64,000 bases of DNA from Thiohalocapsa marina. GTDB taxonomy: Bacteria > Pseudomonadota > Gammaproteobacteria > Chromatiales > Chromatiaceae. The notes beneath the pieces were generated by a model that saw nothing but the letters and a program-made list of their open reading frames with translations, was not told where the DNA came from and searched no databases. The translations under genes were made by a program, and so were the position numbers. This document shows, in pieces, positions 9,231-17,924 of this stretch (its first letter is position 1; every line of letters begins with the position of its first letter). The stretch spans positions 28,160 to 92,159 of the forward strand of contig NZ_VWXX01000013.1 in the NCBI RefSeq assembly GCF_008632335.1. Direction: 5' to 3'.

Positions 9231-9611
9231 TTGATTGAGATCACGGCACTTCACCACGTCAGCCTGATCGTGGCCGACACCGAGCGCTCCCTGGCCTTCT
9301 ACCGCGACCTGTTGGGCCTGTCCCCGGACCCGGCGCGCCCGGATCTGGGCTATCCCGGGGCCTGGCTGCAGATCGGCCCGCAGCAGATCCACCTGCTGGA
9401 ACTGCCCAACCCCGATCCGACCGACGGGCGCCCCGCCCACGGGGGGCGCGATCGGCACCTGGCCCTGTCGGTACACGACCTCGACCGGCTGCGCCAGCGC
9501 CTGGAGGCCGCCGGCATCCCCTTCAGCCTCAGCCGTTCCGGCCGGCGGGCGCTGTTCTGCCGCGATCCGGACGCTAACGCGCTGGAATTCGTCGAACTCA
9601 ACGCCCAATAG
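9231..9611 (+). CDS. VOC (glyoxalase/dioxygenase) family protein, TTG start
   Basis: 126 residues, one vicinal-oxygen-chelate module pair: beta-alpha-beta-beta-beta starting ITALHHVSLIVADTERSLAFYRD and a second half with RHLALSVHDLDRLRQRLE and FCRDPDANALEFVE. Putative metal ligands are His in LHHVSL, His in RHLALS and Glu in ALEFVE. No ATG exists at the N-terminus; the TTG at 9231 is preceded by CAGAGG at proper spacing and gives the normal family N-terminus. The substrate cannot be told from sequence. It follows the SbcC-like gene by 40 bp and precedes the hydrolase gene by 7 bp. Confidence 0.8.
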   Translation: MIEITALHHVSLIVADTERSLAFYRDLLGLSPDPARPDLGYPGAWLQIGPQQIHLLELPNPDPTDGRPAHGGRDRHLALSVHDLDRLRQRLEAAGIPFSLSRSGRRALFCRDPDANALEFVELNAQ

Positions 9612-9618
9612 TCGATCG

Positions 9619-10581
9619 ATGTTCGCCGACGCCGCAACGCCTTCCCTGCCCTGGGTGCTCCTGCTCGCCGGCCTGGTCACCGTTGGCGCCATCCCCCTGG
9701 GCGTGCACCTGGGCTTTCGCGCGCCGCGCCTGGGCATCAATGGCTCGCCGGCGGCCCTGGGCCTGGACTATGCTGCCGTGCGCATCCCGACGGTGCGCGG
9801 CCGGACGCTATCAGGCTGGCTGCTGCCGGCACCCGGCGCGCGCCGGAGCGTGATCCTGCTGCACGGCTGGGGCAGCAATGCCGAGTTGATGCTGCCGCTG
9901 GCCCTGCCCCTGCACCGCGCCGGCTGCAATCTGCTGCTGTTCAATGCCCGCAATCACGGCTCAAGTGACGGCGACACCTTCTCCTCGCTGCCCCGCTTCG
10001 CCGAAGATCTGGGTCAGGCCATCACCTGGCTGCGAGCGCAACACCCCGAAGCGGCGGCACACATCAGCGTGCTCGGCCATTCCGTCGGCGCCGGTGCAGC
10101 ATTGCTGGAGGCGACGCGCAACCCGCAGGTCCGGGCGGTGATCGCCATCGGCACCTTCGCCGACCCGGATGAACTCACCGAGCGCTCCCTGGCGCGGCTG
10201 CACCTGCCGCGGCTGGTCGTCAACCTGACCAAGCGCTACGTGCAGTGGATCATCGGGCATCGCTTTGCGGACATCGCACCCATCAACACCATCTGCCGGG
10301 TCGCCTGCCCCGTGCTGCTGGTCCACGGCAGCCACGACCGCACCGTGCCGATCACCGACGCCCGCCGCATTGCCGCCGCCGCTAACGGCGCACCTGTGCG
10401 CCTTTACGAGGTCCCGGATGCCGATCATGACTCGGTGCACCTGGTGGAGGCACACGCCGAGGTGCTGGTGCGATTTCTGGACGAGACCCATCGGGCGTCC
10501 TGCGGAGGATCGGACAACGGTGCCGGACCAGACAGCAGGCCTGAACAGCCAAGAACGGACGCGCAGCCCTGGGTTGCATGA
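9619..10581 (+). CDS. alpha/beta hydrolase, membrane-anchored
   Basis: 320 residues. An N-terminal hydrophobic helix (WVLLLAGLVTVGAIPLGVHLGF, residues ~11-32) probably anchors it to the inner membrane. The alpha/beta hydrolase core follows: oxyanion-region HGWG, nucleophile elbow GHSVGAGA (Ser), acid in HGSHDRTVP (Asp) and catalytic His in PDADHDSVH. The last ~35 residues are polar and low in complexity. Starts 7 bp after the VOC gene. Substrate unknown; likely an esterase or peptidase-like hydrolase of the BAAT/acyl-transferase-like type. Confidence 0.8.
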   Translation: MFADAATPSLPWVLLLAGLVTVGAIPLGVHLGFRAPRLGINGSPAALGLDYAAVRIPTVRGRTLSGWLLPAPGARRSVILLHGWGSNAELMLPLALPLHRAGCNLLLFNARNHGSSDGDTFSSLPRFAEDLGQAITWLRAQHPEAAAHISVLGHSVGAGAALLEATRNPQVRAVIAIGTFADPDELTERSLARLHLPRLVVNLTKRYVQWIIGHRFADIAPINTICRVACPVLLVHGSHDRTVPITDARRIAAAANGAPVRLYEVPDADHDSVHLVEAHAEVLVRFLDETHRASCGGSDNGAGPDSRPEQPRTDAQPWVA

Positions 10582-10604
10582 CCGCGCGCCGGAAAGGCCA
10601 TTGA

Positions 10605-10665
10605 GGCAAATGCTGATTGTTGGCCTGGCTCGGATCAGGGAGGCCAATCAATCAGCGTCTTCCTG
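10605..10665 (-). repeat. dispersed modular repeat, copy B
   Basis: On the minus strand: AGGAAGACGCTGATTGATT, then GGCCTCCCTGATCCGAGCC, then AGGCCAACAATCAGCA. It is the terminal block plus the TCCCTGATC module shared with copies at 1043-1147 and 11840-11940. It fills the short gap between the hydrolase stop and the DsrC-like stop, where the two genes converge. Confidence 0.6.
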
Positions 10666-10676
10666 GTCAGTGCGAC

Positions 10677-11018
10677 TCAGCAGGCGTAGCAGTAGTAGTC
10701 CGGCAGTCCGGCGATGCGGCAGGCCTGCTTGCAGCCCCCGTTGGGGAACAGACTCATCAGGCTCTTGCGCGTGCACGGCATGTGCGTGGATAGCTGGTGG
10801 CCGATCTCCCGCACGATGACCTTCGGTGACGGCGGAATCTCGTGAAAGGCGTAGTAATCACGCAGAAAATTGATCACGGACCAATGACAGGGGGTCAGCT
10901 TCAGACCGTCCTCGGCTGCAAGCGCCGCGGCCAGGTCATTGTCCCAGTCCTGAAAGCTGACCAGGTGACCCTTCTTGTTGAACTGGACGTTCCGGCCGGC
11001 GATTTGCATGGCAGTCAT
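10677..11018 (-). CDS. DsrC/TusE-family sulfur-carrier protein with atypical Cys tail
   Basis: 113 residues. The body matches DsrC/TusE: FNKKGHLVSFQDWDND, LTPCHWSVINFLRDYY and ISTH-like GHQLSTHMPC, ending in the diagnostic CRIAGLP. Proteins of this family carry persulfide sulfur on a C-terminal cysteine, either for reverse dissimilatory sulfite reductase (DsrC) or tRNA thiolation (TusE). Here the tail is GGCKQACRIAGLPDYYCYAC: the CRIAGLP cysteine is present, but the next cysteine is 10 residues away and another is the final residue, instead of the usual penultimate Cys 11 residues away. The start at 11018 has a strong GGAGGAG site. No other sulfur genes are nearby, so it is an orphan paralogue. 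Confidence 0.82.
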   Translation of the reverse strand: MTAMQIAGRNVQFNKKGHLVSFQDWDNDLAAALAAEDGLKLTPCHWSVINFLRDYYAFHEIPPSPKVIVREIGHQLSTHMPCTRKSLMSLFPNGGCKQACRIAGLPDYYCYAC

Positions 11019-11228
11019 TCGGAAACTCCTCCACCCGGGGGTGGCACGCTGCGTTGGGTCGGCGCTCTGCCTTCCTGCTGGACCGGCGCCGTCTATCAGT
11101 TTATAAGCAATTGATAAAAATGACTTCTTCCTGTCCGTCGGGAGCAATATACCCTGACGCGACACCTTGGTGGTGCTGCGGCATAGACCCAGATCAACCA
11201 AGGCGCCGGTTGTTTCGTCAGGTCACCA

Positions 11229-11247
11229 GCAAATCAGCGTCTCCTTG
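11229..11247 (-). repeat. partial terminal block of the dispersed repeat
   Basis: The string AAATCAGCGTCTCCTTGG matches the terminal block of the repeat family (AAGGAGACGCTGATTT on the other strand) but no further modules follow. It lies in the 354-bp gap between the DsrC-like gene and the CoA-binding gene; the rest of that gap shows nothing I can identify. Confidence 0.4.
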
Positions 11248-11372
11248 GTGGTAAAGCCCCTGGATGGCGCAGCGGCAGCCCTGTAGGCCCAGGACCCCAG
11301 CCAACGCATCCTCGACGCCCTGGCCGGGCCTTTCTCACGGTACGCTGGCCTGTCCGGCGGCGGCGTCCAGCC

Positions 11373-11819
11373 TCAATACTTCCCGAGCAATTTCATGACG
11401 ATTTTGTGGATGCCGTGGTAGGACAGCGTCGGCGCCAGATACATCACGGCACAGGTGCCGGTGCGCAGATTGATGCCCTTCTCCCGGGCGAGCGCGACGG
11501 CCTCCGGCGTGTCATGGGCCATGTGGATCCAGACATCCTTGATGCCGGCCTCAGCAGCGGCCGCCACCCAGTCCCTGGTCTCCGCCTTCGGCACCTCGAT
11601 GATCAGCCCCTGGACCGGGTGCGGCAGTGCGGCCAGGCTCGGATAGGCCTTGTCGCCATCGATACTGTCGCAGCTCGGATCGATGGCAAGGACTTGCTTG
11701 CCCCTGGCCTTGAGTCCGCGATAGCTGAGCAGGGGAAATGGCTTGGCCTGTGAGTGACCAACAACGCCGTACCTGTCCAGATCGAAGAAGGTTTCGTATA
11801 CAGATGGTTGCTTGTCCAT
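11373..11819 (-). CDS. CoA-binding (YccU-like) protein
   Basis: 148 residues, the usual size of the stand-alone CoA_binding family (Rossmann fold related to the succinyl-CoA synthetase alpha N-terminus). Seen: YGVVGHSQAKPF at the nucleotide-binding turn, VLAIDPSCDSIDG, GLIIEVPKAETRDWV, VWIHMAHDTPEAV and the GTCAVMYLAPTLSYHGIHK end. The exact function is unknown; members bind CoA or a related nucleotide. Isolated on the minus strand, flanked on both sides by copies of the dispersed repeat. Confidence 0.85.
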   Translation of the reverse strand: MDKQPSVYETFFDLDRYGVVGHSQAKPFPLLSYRGLKARGKQVLAIDPSCDSIDGDKAYPSLAALPHPVQGLIIEVPKAETRDWVAAAAEAGIKDVWIHMAHDTPEAVALAREKGINLRTGTCAVMYLAPTLSYHGIHKIVMKLLGKY

Positions 11820-11839
11820 GTGGGCTCCCGTTCATCAAA

Positions 11840-11940
11840 TAAAGCGATTCGCAAATCGCGTGTTCGAATTGCGTGCTGATTCTTGGCCCGGCTCCGATCA
11901 GGGATCCGATCAGGCAGGCCAACAAATCAGCGTCTCCTGT
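11840..11940 (-). repeat. dispersed modular repeat, copy C
   Basis: About 100 bp. On the minus strand: CAGGAGACGCTGATTTGTTGGCC, two TGATCGGA modules, GGGCCAAGAATCAGCACG, then AATTCGAACACGCGATTTGCGAATCGCTT. The last two blocks are the ones found in the middle of the 12776-12935 copy (AATCAGCACGCGATTCG ... CGAATCGCTT). The copy lies immediately upstream of the CoA-binding gene. Beyond it, 11941-12182 holds no feature I can support except the region in front of the EVE gene. Confidence 0.6.
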
Positions 11941-12182
11941 AGGGTAATACGGATTCCGCTGGTGGTGCACGAGGTCGTCCGGGCGCAGCCCCGGCGCTGT
12001 TCCAAACCGCTGTCTGATGACGCTACGGCCAACACAGGGTGCATAAGACCCGGATGACCGGGGCAACCAGGGCCGGGGGTGAAGGGTTCCAGGGAAAGGT
12101 TGCAACAGGCGAACGCTTGCCGATTCCCTTAAACTGCGACCGTTCTGCACGCGACCCATGACAGGACGATGGAAGAGAATCC

Positions 12183-12653
12183 ATGCGCTATTGGTTAATG
12201 AAGTCCGAGCCCGACGCCTTCGGCATCGATGATCTGGCGGCCCGTCCGGGACAGACGGAGCCCTGGGACGGGGTGCGCAATTATCAGGCGCGCAACATGA
12301 TGCGCGACGACATGCAGCCCGGCGACCAGATCCTGTTCTATCACTCCAACTGCAACCCGCCGGGCATCGTCGGCATTGCCGAAGTGGCCCGGGCGGCCTA
12401 CCCGGACCACACGGCGTTCGATCCGGATGCCAAGTACCATGATCCGAAGAGCGATCCGGCAAACCCGCGGTGGTACATGGTGGACGTGCGCTATGTGCGC
12501 CATCTGCGTCGACAGATCACCCTGGCGGAGCTGAAGGCGCACGCCGACGGCGCCCTGCAGGACTTTCCGCTCGTGCGCCGTGGCAACCGGCTGTCCATCA
12601 TGCCGGTGGAGCCGGCGCAGTGGGATTTCATCCTCGGGCTGGAGGGACCCTGA
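12183..12653 (+). CDS. EVE domain protein
   Basis: 156 residues, a single PUA-like EVE domain thought to recognise modified bases in DNA or RNA. Seen: YWLMKSEPDAFGIDDL, WDGVRNYQARNMMRDDM, DQILFYHSNCNPPGIVGIAEV and WYMVDVRYVRHL, all typical of the bacterial family (YgfF/thymocyte nuclear protein 1 like). Start ATG at 12183 is preceded by GAAGAG. Neighbours give no further clue; the nearest downstream gene is parE, convergent across a mobile repeat. Confidence 0.88.
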   Translation: MRYWLMKSEPDAFGIDDLAARPGQTEPWDGVRNYQARNMMRDDMQPGDQILFYHSNCNPPGIVGIAEVARAAYPDHTAFDPDAKYHDPKSDPANPRWYMVDVRYVRHLRRQITLAELKAHADGALQDFPLVRRGNRLSIMPVEPAQWDFILGLEGP

Positions 12654-12775
12654 TTATGGCGCCTCGATTACGGTGACAGTCTATGTATCTCCAATTTTGT
12701 ATCGCGGCAGGGGGTAGGCACTCCCGTTGCGATGCAGCCGGCAACAGGCCGGGTCGAATAAACTGTCGCCGCTTT

Positions 12776-12935
12776 TAAGGAGACGCTGATATATTGGCCA
12801 TTCTGGCCAAAAATCAGCACGCGATTCGTAAACGCGGTTTCCGAATCGCTTCAGTTTCAGCGACTTGCGCCGCTAAAAATGGCGGGGCCTCCTGCCCCGC
12901 ACGGGAAAAGCTGAATAAATCAGCGTTTCCTTAAG
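12776..12935. repeat. 160-bp MITE-like element with 21-bp terminal inverted repeats (full copy of the dispersed family)
   Basis: The ends are TTAAGGAGACGCTGATATATT (12776-12796) and its inverted partner (12915-12935), matching at 19 of 21 positions. Inside are GGCCATTCTGGCC, AATCAGCACGC, a perfect 8-bp hairpin GCGATTCG/CGAATCGC (12822-12829 and 12843-12850) and a GC hairpin GCGGGGC-CTCCT-GCCCCGC. No coding capacity. Shorter derivatives lie at 1043-1147, 10605-10665 and 11840-11940. The structure fits a non-autonomous element mobilised in trans. The GC hairpin could also end transcription of the converging EVE and parE genes. Confidence 0.65.
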
Positions 12936-12954
12936 GGCCAATGGGTGCAGGAGG

Positions 12955-14841
12955 CTAGACCTCCGCCAGATCGCCCTTGGCCTGCAACCAGGCGCGGCGA
13001 TCGGCGGCCCGCTTCTTTGCCAGCAGCATGTCCATCAGCGTGCTGCTGTCGTCGTCGGGCTCCACGGTGAGCTGCACCAGCCGCCGGGTGTCCGGATGGA
13101 TGGTGGTCTCGCGCAGTTGTTGCGGGTTCATCTCGCCGAGCCCCTTGAAGCGCTGCACGCTGACCTTGCCCTTCAGGCGTTCTGCCGCAATGCGGTCGAG
13201 CACGCCCCGGCGCTCGGCATCGTCCAGGGCGTAGAACACCTGCTTGCCGACATCGATGCGATACAGCGGCGGCATGGCCACATACACATGCCCCTCCGCC
13301 ACCAGCCGCGGAAAGTGCCGCAGGAACAGCGCGCACAGCAGCGTGGCGATATGGGCACCGTCGGAGTCGGCATCGGCCAGGATGCAGACCTTGCCGAAGC
13401 GCAGCCGCGACAGGTCCTCGCTGCCCGGGTCGACGCCGATGGCAACGGCGATGTCGTGGACCTCCTGCGACCCCAGCACCTCCGCCGGGTCCACCTCCCA
13501 GGTGTTCAGGATCTTGCCGCGCAGGGGCATGATGGCCTGGAATTCGCGGTCGCGGGCCTGCTTGGCGGAACCGCCAGCGGAGTCGCCCTCAACAAGGAAG
13601 AGTTCGCTGCGCTCAGGGTCGGTGTTGCTGCAGTCGGCCAGCTTGCCCGGCAGCGCCGGCCCCTGGGTGATCTTCTTGCGCGTCACCTTGCGCCCGGCGC
13701 GCAGCCGTGCCTGGGCGGCGCCGATGGCCAGTTCTGCAATGCGCTCGGCATCAGCCACATGCTGGTTAAGCCACAGGCTGAAGGCATCCTTGACCACACC
13801 GGCGACGAAGGCGGCGCATTCGCGCGAGGACAGCCGCTCCTTGGTCTGGCCGGAGAACTGCGGATCGATCAGCTTCACCGACAGGATCCAGCTGGCCCGC
13901 GCCCAGACATCCTCAGGCGCCAGCTTGACGCTGCGCGGCAGCAGGTTGCGGAACTCGCAGAACTCGCGCACCGCCTCGGTCAGGCCCGTGCGCAGGCCGT
14001 TGACATGGGTGCCGCCCTGCACTGTCGGGATCAGGTTCACATAGCTCTCGGTCACCAGCTCGCCACCCTCCGGCAGCCAGGCCACGGCCCAGCTGGCCGC
14101 CTCGTTGGTGGCCTGCAGGTCGCCGACGAAGGGCTCCTCGGGAACCGTGTCCACGGTATCGAGCGCCTGCGCCAGGTAGTCCTTGAGCCCGTCCTGATAG
14201 CACCAGACCTGCTCCTCGCCGGCGGCCTGATCGGTGAAGCGCACGGTCAGGCCGGGGCAGAGCACCGCCTTGGCCCGCAACAGGTGGGTCAGCGACCGGA
14301 TGGAGAACTTCGGGCTGTCGAAGTACCCGGCATCCGGCCAGAAGCGCAGCCGCGTGCCCGACTGGTTGCGCGGCGCGGTGCCCGCCACCTCCAGCTCGGA
14401 TTCCTTGTCACCGCCGGCGAAGGCCATGCGGTACTCCTTGCCGTCGCGCCTGACCCAGACCTCCAGCCGCTTCGACAGGGCGTTGACGACCGACACGCCC
14501 ACCCCGTGCAGGCCGCCGGAGAACCGGTAGCTGCCACTGGAGAACTTGCCGCCCGCATGCAGCTTGGTAAGGATCACCTCCACCCCCGGCACGCCCTGCT
14601 GCGGATGGATATCCACCGGCATGCCGCGACCGTCGTCGGCCACCTCCAGCGAGCCGTCCGGGTACAGGGTCACGTCGATGCGGCTGGCATGCCCGGCCAG
14701 CGCCTCGTCGACGCTGTTGTCGATGACCTCCTGCGCCAGGTGGTTGGGCCGCGTGGTATCGGTGTACATCCCGGGGCGCTTGCGCACCGGATCCAGACCG
14801 CTGAGGACCTCGATGGCATCGGCGTTGTAGTTTCCTTTCAT
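12955..14841 (-). CDS. parE: DNA topoisomerase IV subunit B
   Basis: 628 residues, normal for ParE. GHKL ATPase (roughly 10-220) with EVIDNSVDEALAGH, VADDGRGMPVD and the lid GGLHGVGVSVVNALS; transducer domain; TOPRIM with LVEGDSAGGSAKQARDREFQAIMPLRGKILN split by LADADSDGAHI; C-terminal RFKGLGEMNPQQL. The start at 14841 (MKGNYNADAIEVLSGLDPVRKRPGMY) is chosen because the upstream in-frame extension does not resemble ParE. Decatenates daughter chromosomes with ParC, which is not in this window. Divergent from xseB. Confidence 0.96.
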   Translation of the reverse strand: MKGNYNADAIEVLSGLDPVRKRPGMYTDTTRPNHLAQEVIDNSVDEALAGHASRIDVTLYPDGSLEVADDGRGMPVDIHPQQGVPGVEVILTKLHAGGKFSSGSYRFSGGLHGVGVSVVNALSKRLEVWVRRDGKEYRMAFAGGDKESELEVAGTAPRNQSGTRLRFWPDAGYFDSPKFSIRSLTHLLRAKAVLCPGLTVRFTDQAAGEEQVWCYQDGLKDYLAQALDTVDTVPEEPFVGDLQATNEAASWAVAWLPEGGELVTESYVNLIPTVQGGTHVNGLRTGLTEAVREFCEFRNLLPRSVKLAPEDVWARASWILSVKLIDPQFSGQTKERLSSRECAAFVAGVVKDAFSLWLNQHVADAERIAELAIGAAQARLRAGRKVTRKKITQGPALPGKLADCSNTDPERSELFLVEGDSAGGSAKQARDREFQAIMPLRGKILNTWEVDPAEVLGSQEVHDIAVAIGVDPGSEDLSRLRFGKVCILADADSDGAHIATLLCALFLRHFPRLVAEGHVYVAMPPLYRIDVGKQVFYALDDAERRGVLDRIAAERLKGKVSVQRFKGLGEMNPQQLRETTIHPDTRRLVQLTVEPDDDSSTLMDMLLAKKRAADRRAWLQAKGDLAEV

Positions 14842-14960
14842 CGGCAGCCTGAAAGCTCCTTCGCACAGAGATGATGGGCAGCGCGCGACCGCAGGGCCGC
14901 GCAAATTGACCGGAAAAACCGCGTACGTTACCGTAGCGGGAAACAAGGGTTCAAATCCGC

Positions 14961-15290
14961 ATGACAGAGAACAAGATCGACGACCCGAACGCGTTCGAGC
15001 AGGCCATGAAGGAACTGGAGCGGCTGGTGGACCGCCTGGAACAGGGCGACCTGAGTCTGGAGGAATCACTGACCGCGTTCGAGCGCGGCATCAGCCTCAC
15101 GCGCAGCTGCCAGCATGCCCTCGACGCCGCAGAGCAGCGCGTACGCATCCTCACCGAGCGCTCGGAGTCCGCTGTGCCCGAGCCGGTGGCAGACGCTCCC
15201 ACAGGTGCCGACCCCAGCGCCCCCAAACCGGCCGCCGACATCCCCAGCCAACCCAAACGCCGCGGCGGAGGCCGCTCCGCTGATGCTTGA
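14961..15290 (+). CDS. xseB: exodeoxyribonuclease VII small subunit
   Basis: 109 residues; the first ~65 are the classic XseB helical hairpin ([48 protein letters not shown]). Residues 70-109 are an Ala/Pro-rich tail ending in a basic RRGGGRS patch, longer than the usual ~80-residue protein. It overlaps the start of ispA by 8 bp, giving the common xseB-ispA pairing; dxs, often third, is absent here. Confidence 0.93.
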   Translation: MTENKIDDPNAFEQAMKELERLVDRLEQGDLSLEESLTAFERGISLTRSCQHALDAAEQRVRILTERSESAVPEPVADAPTGADPSAPKPAADIPSQPKRRGGGRSADA

Positions 15291-16182
15291 ACCGACCTTG
15301 AAGGCCTTCTTCGCCAACTGCCAGGCCCGCACCGAAACCACGCTGGAGCGGTTGCTGCCCGCCGGCGACACCCCGCCGCTGCGGCTGCACCAGGCCATGC
15401 GCTACGCCGTGCTCGGCGGCGGCAAGCGCATTCGGCCGACGCTGGCCTACGCCGCCGCGCAGGCGGTGGGCATCGAGCCGCAGCGGGTCGACACGGCCGC
15501 GGCGGCGCTGGAGATGATCCATGCCTATTCGCTGGTCCATGATGACCTGCCGGCCATGGACGACGACGACCTGCGTCGCGGCCGGCCCAGTTGTCACAAG
15601 GCCTTCGACGAGGCCACCGCCATCCTGGTCGGAGATGCGCTGCAGACACTGGCGTTCCATGCGCTGGCCTCGGATCCGGAATTCCCCGGCGACGCCACCG
15701 TGCGCGTGGCCATGATCGAGAACCTGGCGCGCGCGTCCGGCTCCATCGGCATGGCCGGCGGACAGGCGCTGGACCTGGAGTCGGAAGGGCGCGAACTGGA
15801 CCTGGTGATGCTGGAGAATATCCACATCCACAAGACCGGCGCGCTGATCCGCGCCAGCGTCAACATGGCCGCGCTGGCGCAGCCGGGGCTGCCGACGGAG
15901 CAGGCAGAGGGGCTGGACCATTACGCCAAGTGCATCGGGCTGGCGTTCCAGATACAGGACGACCTGCTGGACGTGGAGGGCGAGACCGCCGTGATCGGCA
16001 AACAGAGCGGCGCCGACGCCGCCCACCACAAGGCTACCTACCCCTCGCTGATGGGCATCGGCCCGGCCCACGAGGCCGCCGATGACCTGGTGAAGGACGC
16101 GTTGCACAGCCTGTCAGTGTTCGGCGACAGCGCCGATCCGCTGCGCTGGATCGCCCGCTACATCGTCGACCGGGACCGATAA
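15283..16182 (+). CDS. ispA: farnesyl/geranyl diphosphate synthase
   Basis: 299-residue trans-prenyl transferase making the C15 diphosphate for quinones, undecaprenol and carotenoids. First Asp-rich motif is [19 protein letters not shown], second is [22 protein letters not shown] binds the homoallylic substrate. The spacing and the two residues before the first motif fit the short-chain (FPP) class. The start ATG at 15283 overlaps the xseB stop, consistent with coupled translation. Confidence 0.95.
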   Translation: MLEPTLKAFFANCQARTETTLERLLPAGDTPPLRLHQAMRYAVLGGGKRIRPTLAYAAAQAVGIEPQRVDTAAAALEMIHAYSLVHDDLPAMDDDDLRRGRPSCHKAFDEATAILVGDALQTLAFHALASDPEFPGDATVRVAMIENLARASGSIGMAGGQALDLESEGRELDLVMLENIHIHKTGALIRASVNMAALAQPGLPTEQAEGLDHYAKCIGLAFQIQDDLLDVEGETAVIGKQSGADAAHHKATYPSLMGIGPAHEAADDLVKDALHSLSVFGDSADPLRWIARYIVDRDR

Positions 16183-16332
16183 CGGTCCCCGGTTGGCGCC
16201 CTCGGTTGTCCCGGCCTTGCGCCTTTGTTTGGCCCGGCCGGCCCCTATATTCCCGAATTGACACACCAAGGCTGAAGGGCAATCGCCAGTTTCCGCCGCC
16301 TGTTTCCGACGCCAGTTTCCGAGGTTTCCATC

Positions 16333-17160
16333 ATGGAGCAAGCGCCCTCCACAGCCGCTGCTGCCGATCCCAACGCCATCGCCGATGTGCAGTCCAGCGC
16401 CGACAGCCGGCGCATCGCCATCGACAAGGTCGGCATCAAGGACATCCGCCACCCCGTGCGCATCAAGGATCGCAGCGGGCATGAGCAGCACACCGTGGCC
16501 ACCTTCAACATGTACGTGTATCTGCCGCACAACTTCAAGGGCACGCACATGTCGCGCTTCGTCGCCATCCTCAACGGCCACGAGGACGAGATCGGCGTCG
16601 CCACCTTCAAGGCGATGCTGAGCGAGATGGCCGAGCGGCTGGAGTCCGACGCGGGCCACATCGAGATGCGGTTTCCGTTCTTCGTGCGCAAGCAGGCGCC
16701 GGTCACCGGCGTGGCCAGTCTGCTGGACTACGACGTGACCCTGATCGGCGAGATCCGTGACGGCCAGCCGCAGATGTCGGTGAAGGTGGTGGTGCCGGTC
16801 ACCAGCCTCTGCCCGTGCTCAAAGGAGATCTCCAGCTACGGCGCCCACAACCAGCGCTCCCATGTCACCGTACAGGCGCGCACCCGTGGCTTCCTGTGGA
16901 TCGAGGAACTCATCGAGATGGTCGAGGCCGAGGGCTCCTGCGAGCTGTTCGGCCTGCTGAAGCGGCCGGACGAGAAATACGTCACCGAGCGCGCCTACGA
17001 CAATCCCAAGTTCGTCGAGGACACCGTGCGCGACGTCGCTCGCCGCCTGAACGACGATCCGCGGATCAGCGCCTATGTGGTGGAGGCGGAGAACTTCGAG
17101 TCCATCCACAACCACTCCGCCTACGCCCTCATCGAGCGCGACAAGGACCTGTCTTCATAG
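16333..17160 (+). CDS. folE2: GTP cyclohydrolase FolE2 (type IB)
   Basis: 275 residues. Converts GTP to dihydroneopterin triphosphate for folate and, where present, queuosine. Seen: [19 protein letters not shown], with the conserved metal-ligand cysteine and downstream His, and the tunnelling-fold core [20 protein letters not shown]. The FolE2 type can use metals other than zinc and is often zinc-repressed; no Zur site is recognisable upstream. About 23 N-terminal residues precede the conserved region. Its 3' end overlaps the convergent cinA-like gene by 40 bp. Confidence 0.93.
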   Translation: MEQAPSTAAAADPNAIADVQSSADSRRIAIDKVGIKDIRHPVRIKDRSGHEQHTVATFNMYVYLPHNFKGTHMSRFVAILNGHEDEIGVATFKAMLSEMAERLESDAGHIEMRFPFFVRKQAPVTGVASLLDYDVTLIGEIRDGQPQMSVKVVVPVTSLCPCSKEISSYGAHNQRSHVTVQARTRGFLWIEELIEMVEAEGSCELFGLLKRPDEKYVTERAYDNPKFVEDTVRDVARRLNDDPRISAYVVEAENFESIHNHSAYALIERDKDLSS

Positions 17161-17915
17161 GCCATGCCGGCCTGGTCCAGGCCGGCGCACAGGGCATCCA
17201 TGGCCGCGGTGAGGTCGCAGTGGCCGCGGAAGCCGAGCAGGATGTGCGGGTCGTCGCCCATGTGCGGCAGGCTGAAAAGCTTGGCCTCGGGGTACTGCTC
17301 GCCGAGCCGGCGCATCAGCGGAATCAGCCGGCTCTCCGGCACACCCCGCACCACCACCGCCTGTTCGTTCAGGCCGGCCGCCCGGCCATAGTGGGTATCC
17401 AGCACCCAGGTGGCCATGGGCCAGGCCATTTGCGGAAACCCGGGCAGAAAGTAGTGCCGGCCCACCGCGAAGCCGGGGACCTGGTTCACCGGGTTGGGAA
17501 TCAGCGCGCTGCCGGCGGGCAGCTCCGCCATGAGGATGCGATCAGGGTAGGCGTCCGCGCCAAAGCGGCCCTCGATCAGCGCCGCCGCCTCCGGATGCCG
17601 CTCCAGCGCCAGATTGGCCGCCGCCGCCGCGCAGGCCCGGGTGTGGTCGTCCGGTGTGGCGCCGATGCCACCGCAGCAGAACACCGGGTGCTCGCCGGCC
17701 ATGGATGCCCGTAGCTGCCGGGTCAGCAGGTCGGGCTCGTCCGGAAGCATCCAGTACCAGGCCAGCTCGTGGCCACGGTCGGCCAACAATTGCTTGAAAC
17801 TGGGCAGATGCTTGTCGATCCGCTCGCCGTTGAGCACCTCGTCGCCGATGACGATGAGGCCGAAGGCGATCGGCCCCGTGGTCACGGATGGATTGGTCAC
17901 GGATGGATTGGGCAT
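17121..17915 (-). CDS. CinA-like molybdopterin-binding domain protein
   Basis: 264 residues, the MoCF_biosynth domain of the CinA N-terminus without the C-terminal NMN deamidase domain. Seen: [37 protein letters not shown] and a GFPQMAW segment corresponding to GVP in CinA. Such stand-alone proteins are often called competence/damage-inducible protein A homologues; biochemical role unclear. The N-terminus contains a perfect duplication ([10 protein letters not shown]) encoded by a 15-bp tandem repeat at about 17881-17911. The start is supported by GGGGAGAG upstream. The 3' end overlaps folE2 in convergent orientation. Confidence 0.82.
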   Translation of the reverse strand: MPNPSVTNPSVTTGPIAFGLIVIGDEVLNGERIDKHLPSFKQLLADRGHELAWYWMLPDEPDLLTRQLRASMAGEHPVFCCGGIGATPDDHTRACAAAAANLALERHPEAAALIEGRFGADAYPDRILMAELPAGSALIPNPVNQVPGFAVGRHYFLPGFPQMAWPMATWVLDTHYGRAAGLNEQAVVVRGVPESRLIPLMRRLGEQYPEAKLFSLPHMGDDPHILLGFRGHCDLTAAMDALCAGLDQAGMAYEDRSLSRSMRA

Positions 17916-17924
17916 GTCTCTCCC

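Noticed and set aside
12060..12170. Possible 6S RNA (ssrS) upstream of the EVE gene
   Set aside because: A short string CCTTAAACTGCGACCG resembles part of 6S RNA and this gene often follows ssrS, but the flanking order and stems do not match; not supportable without a covariance search.
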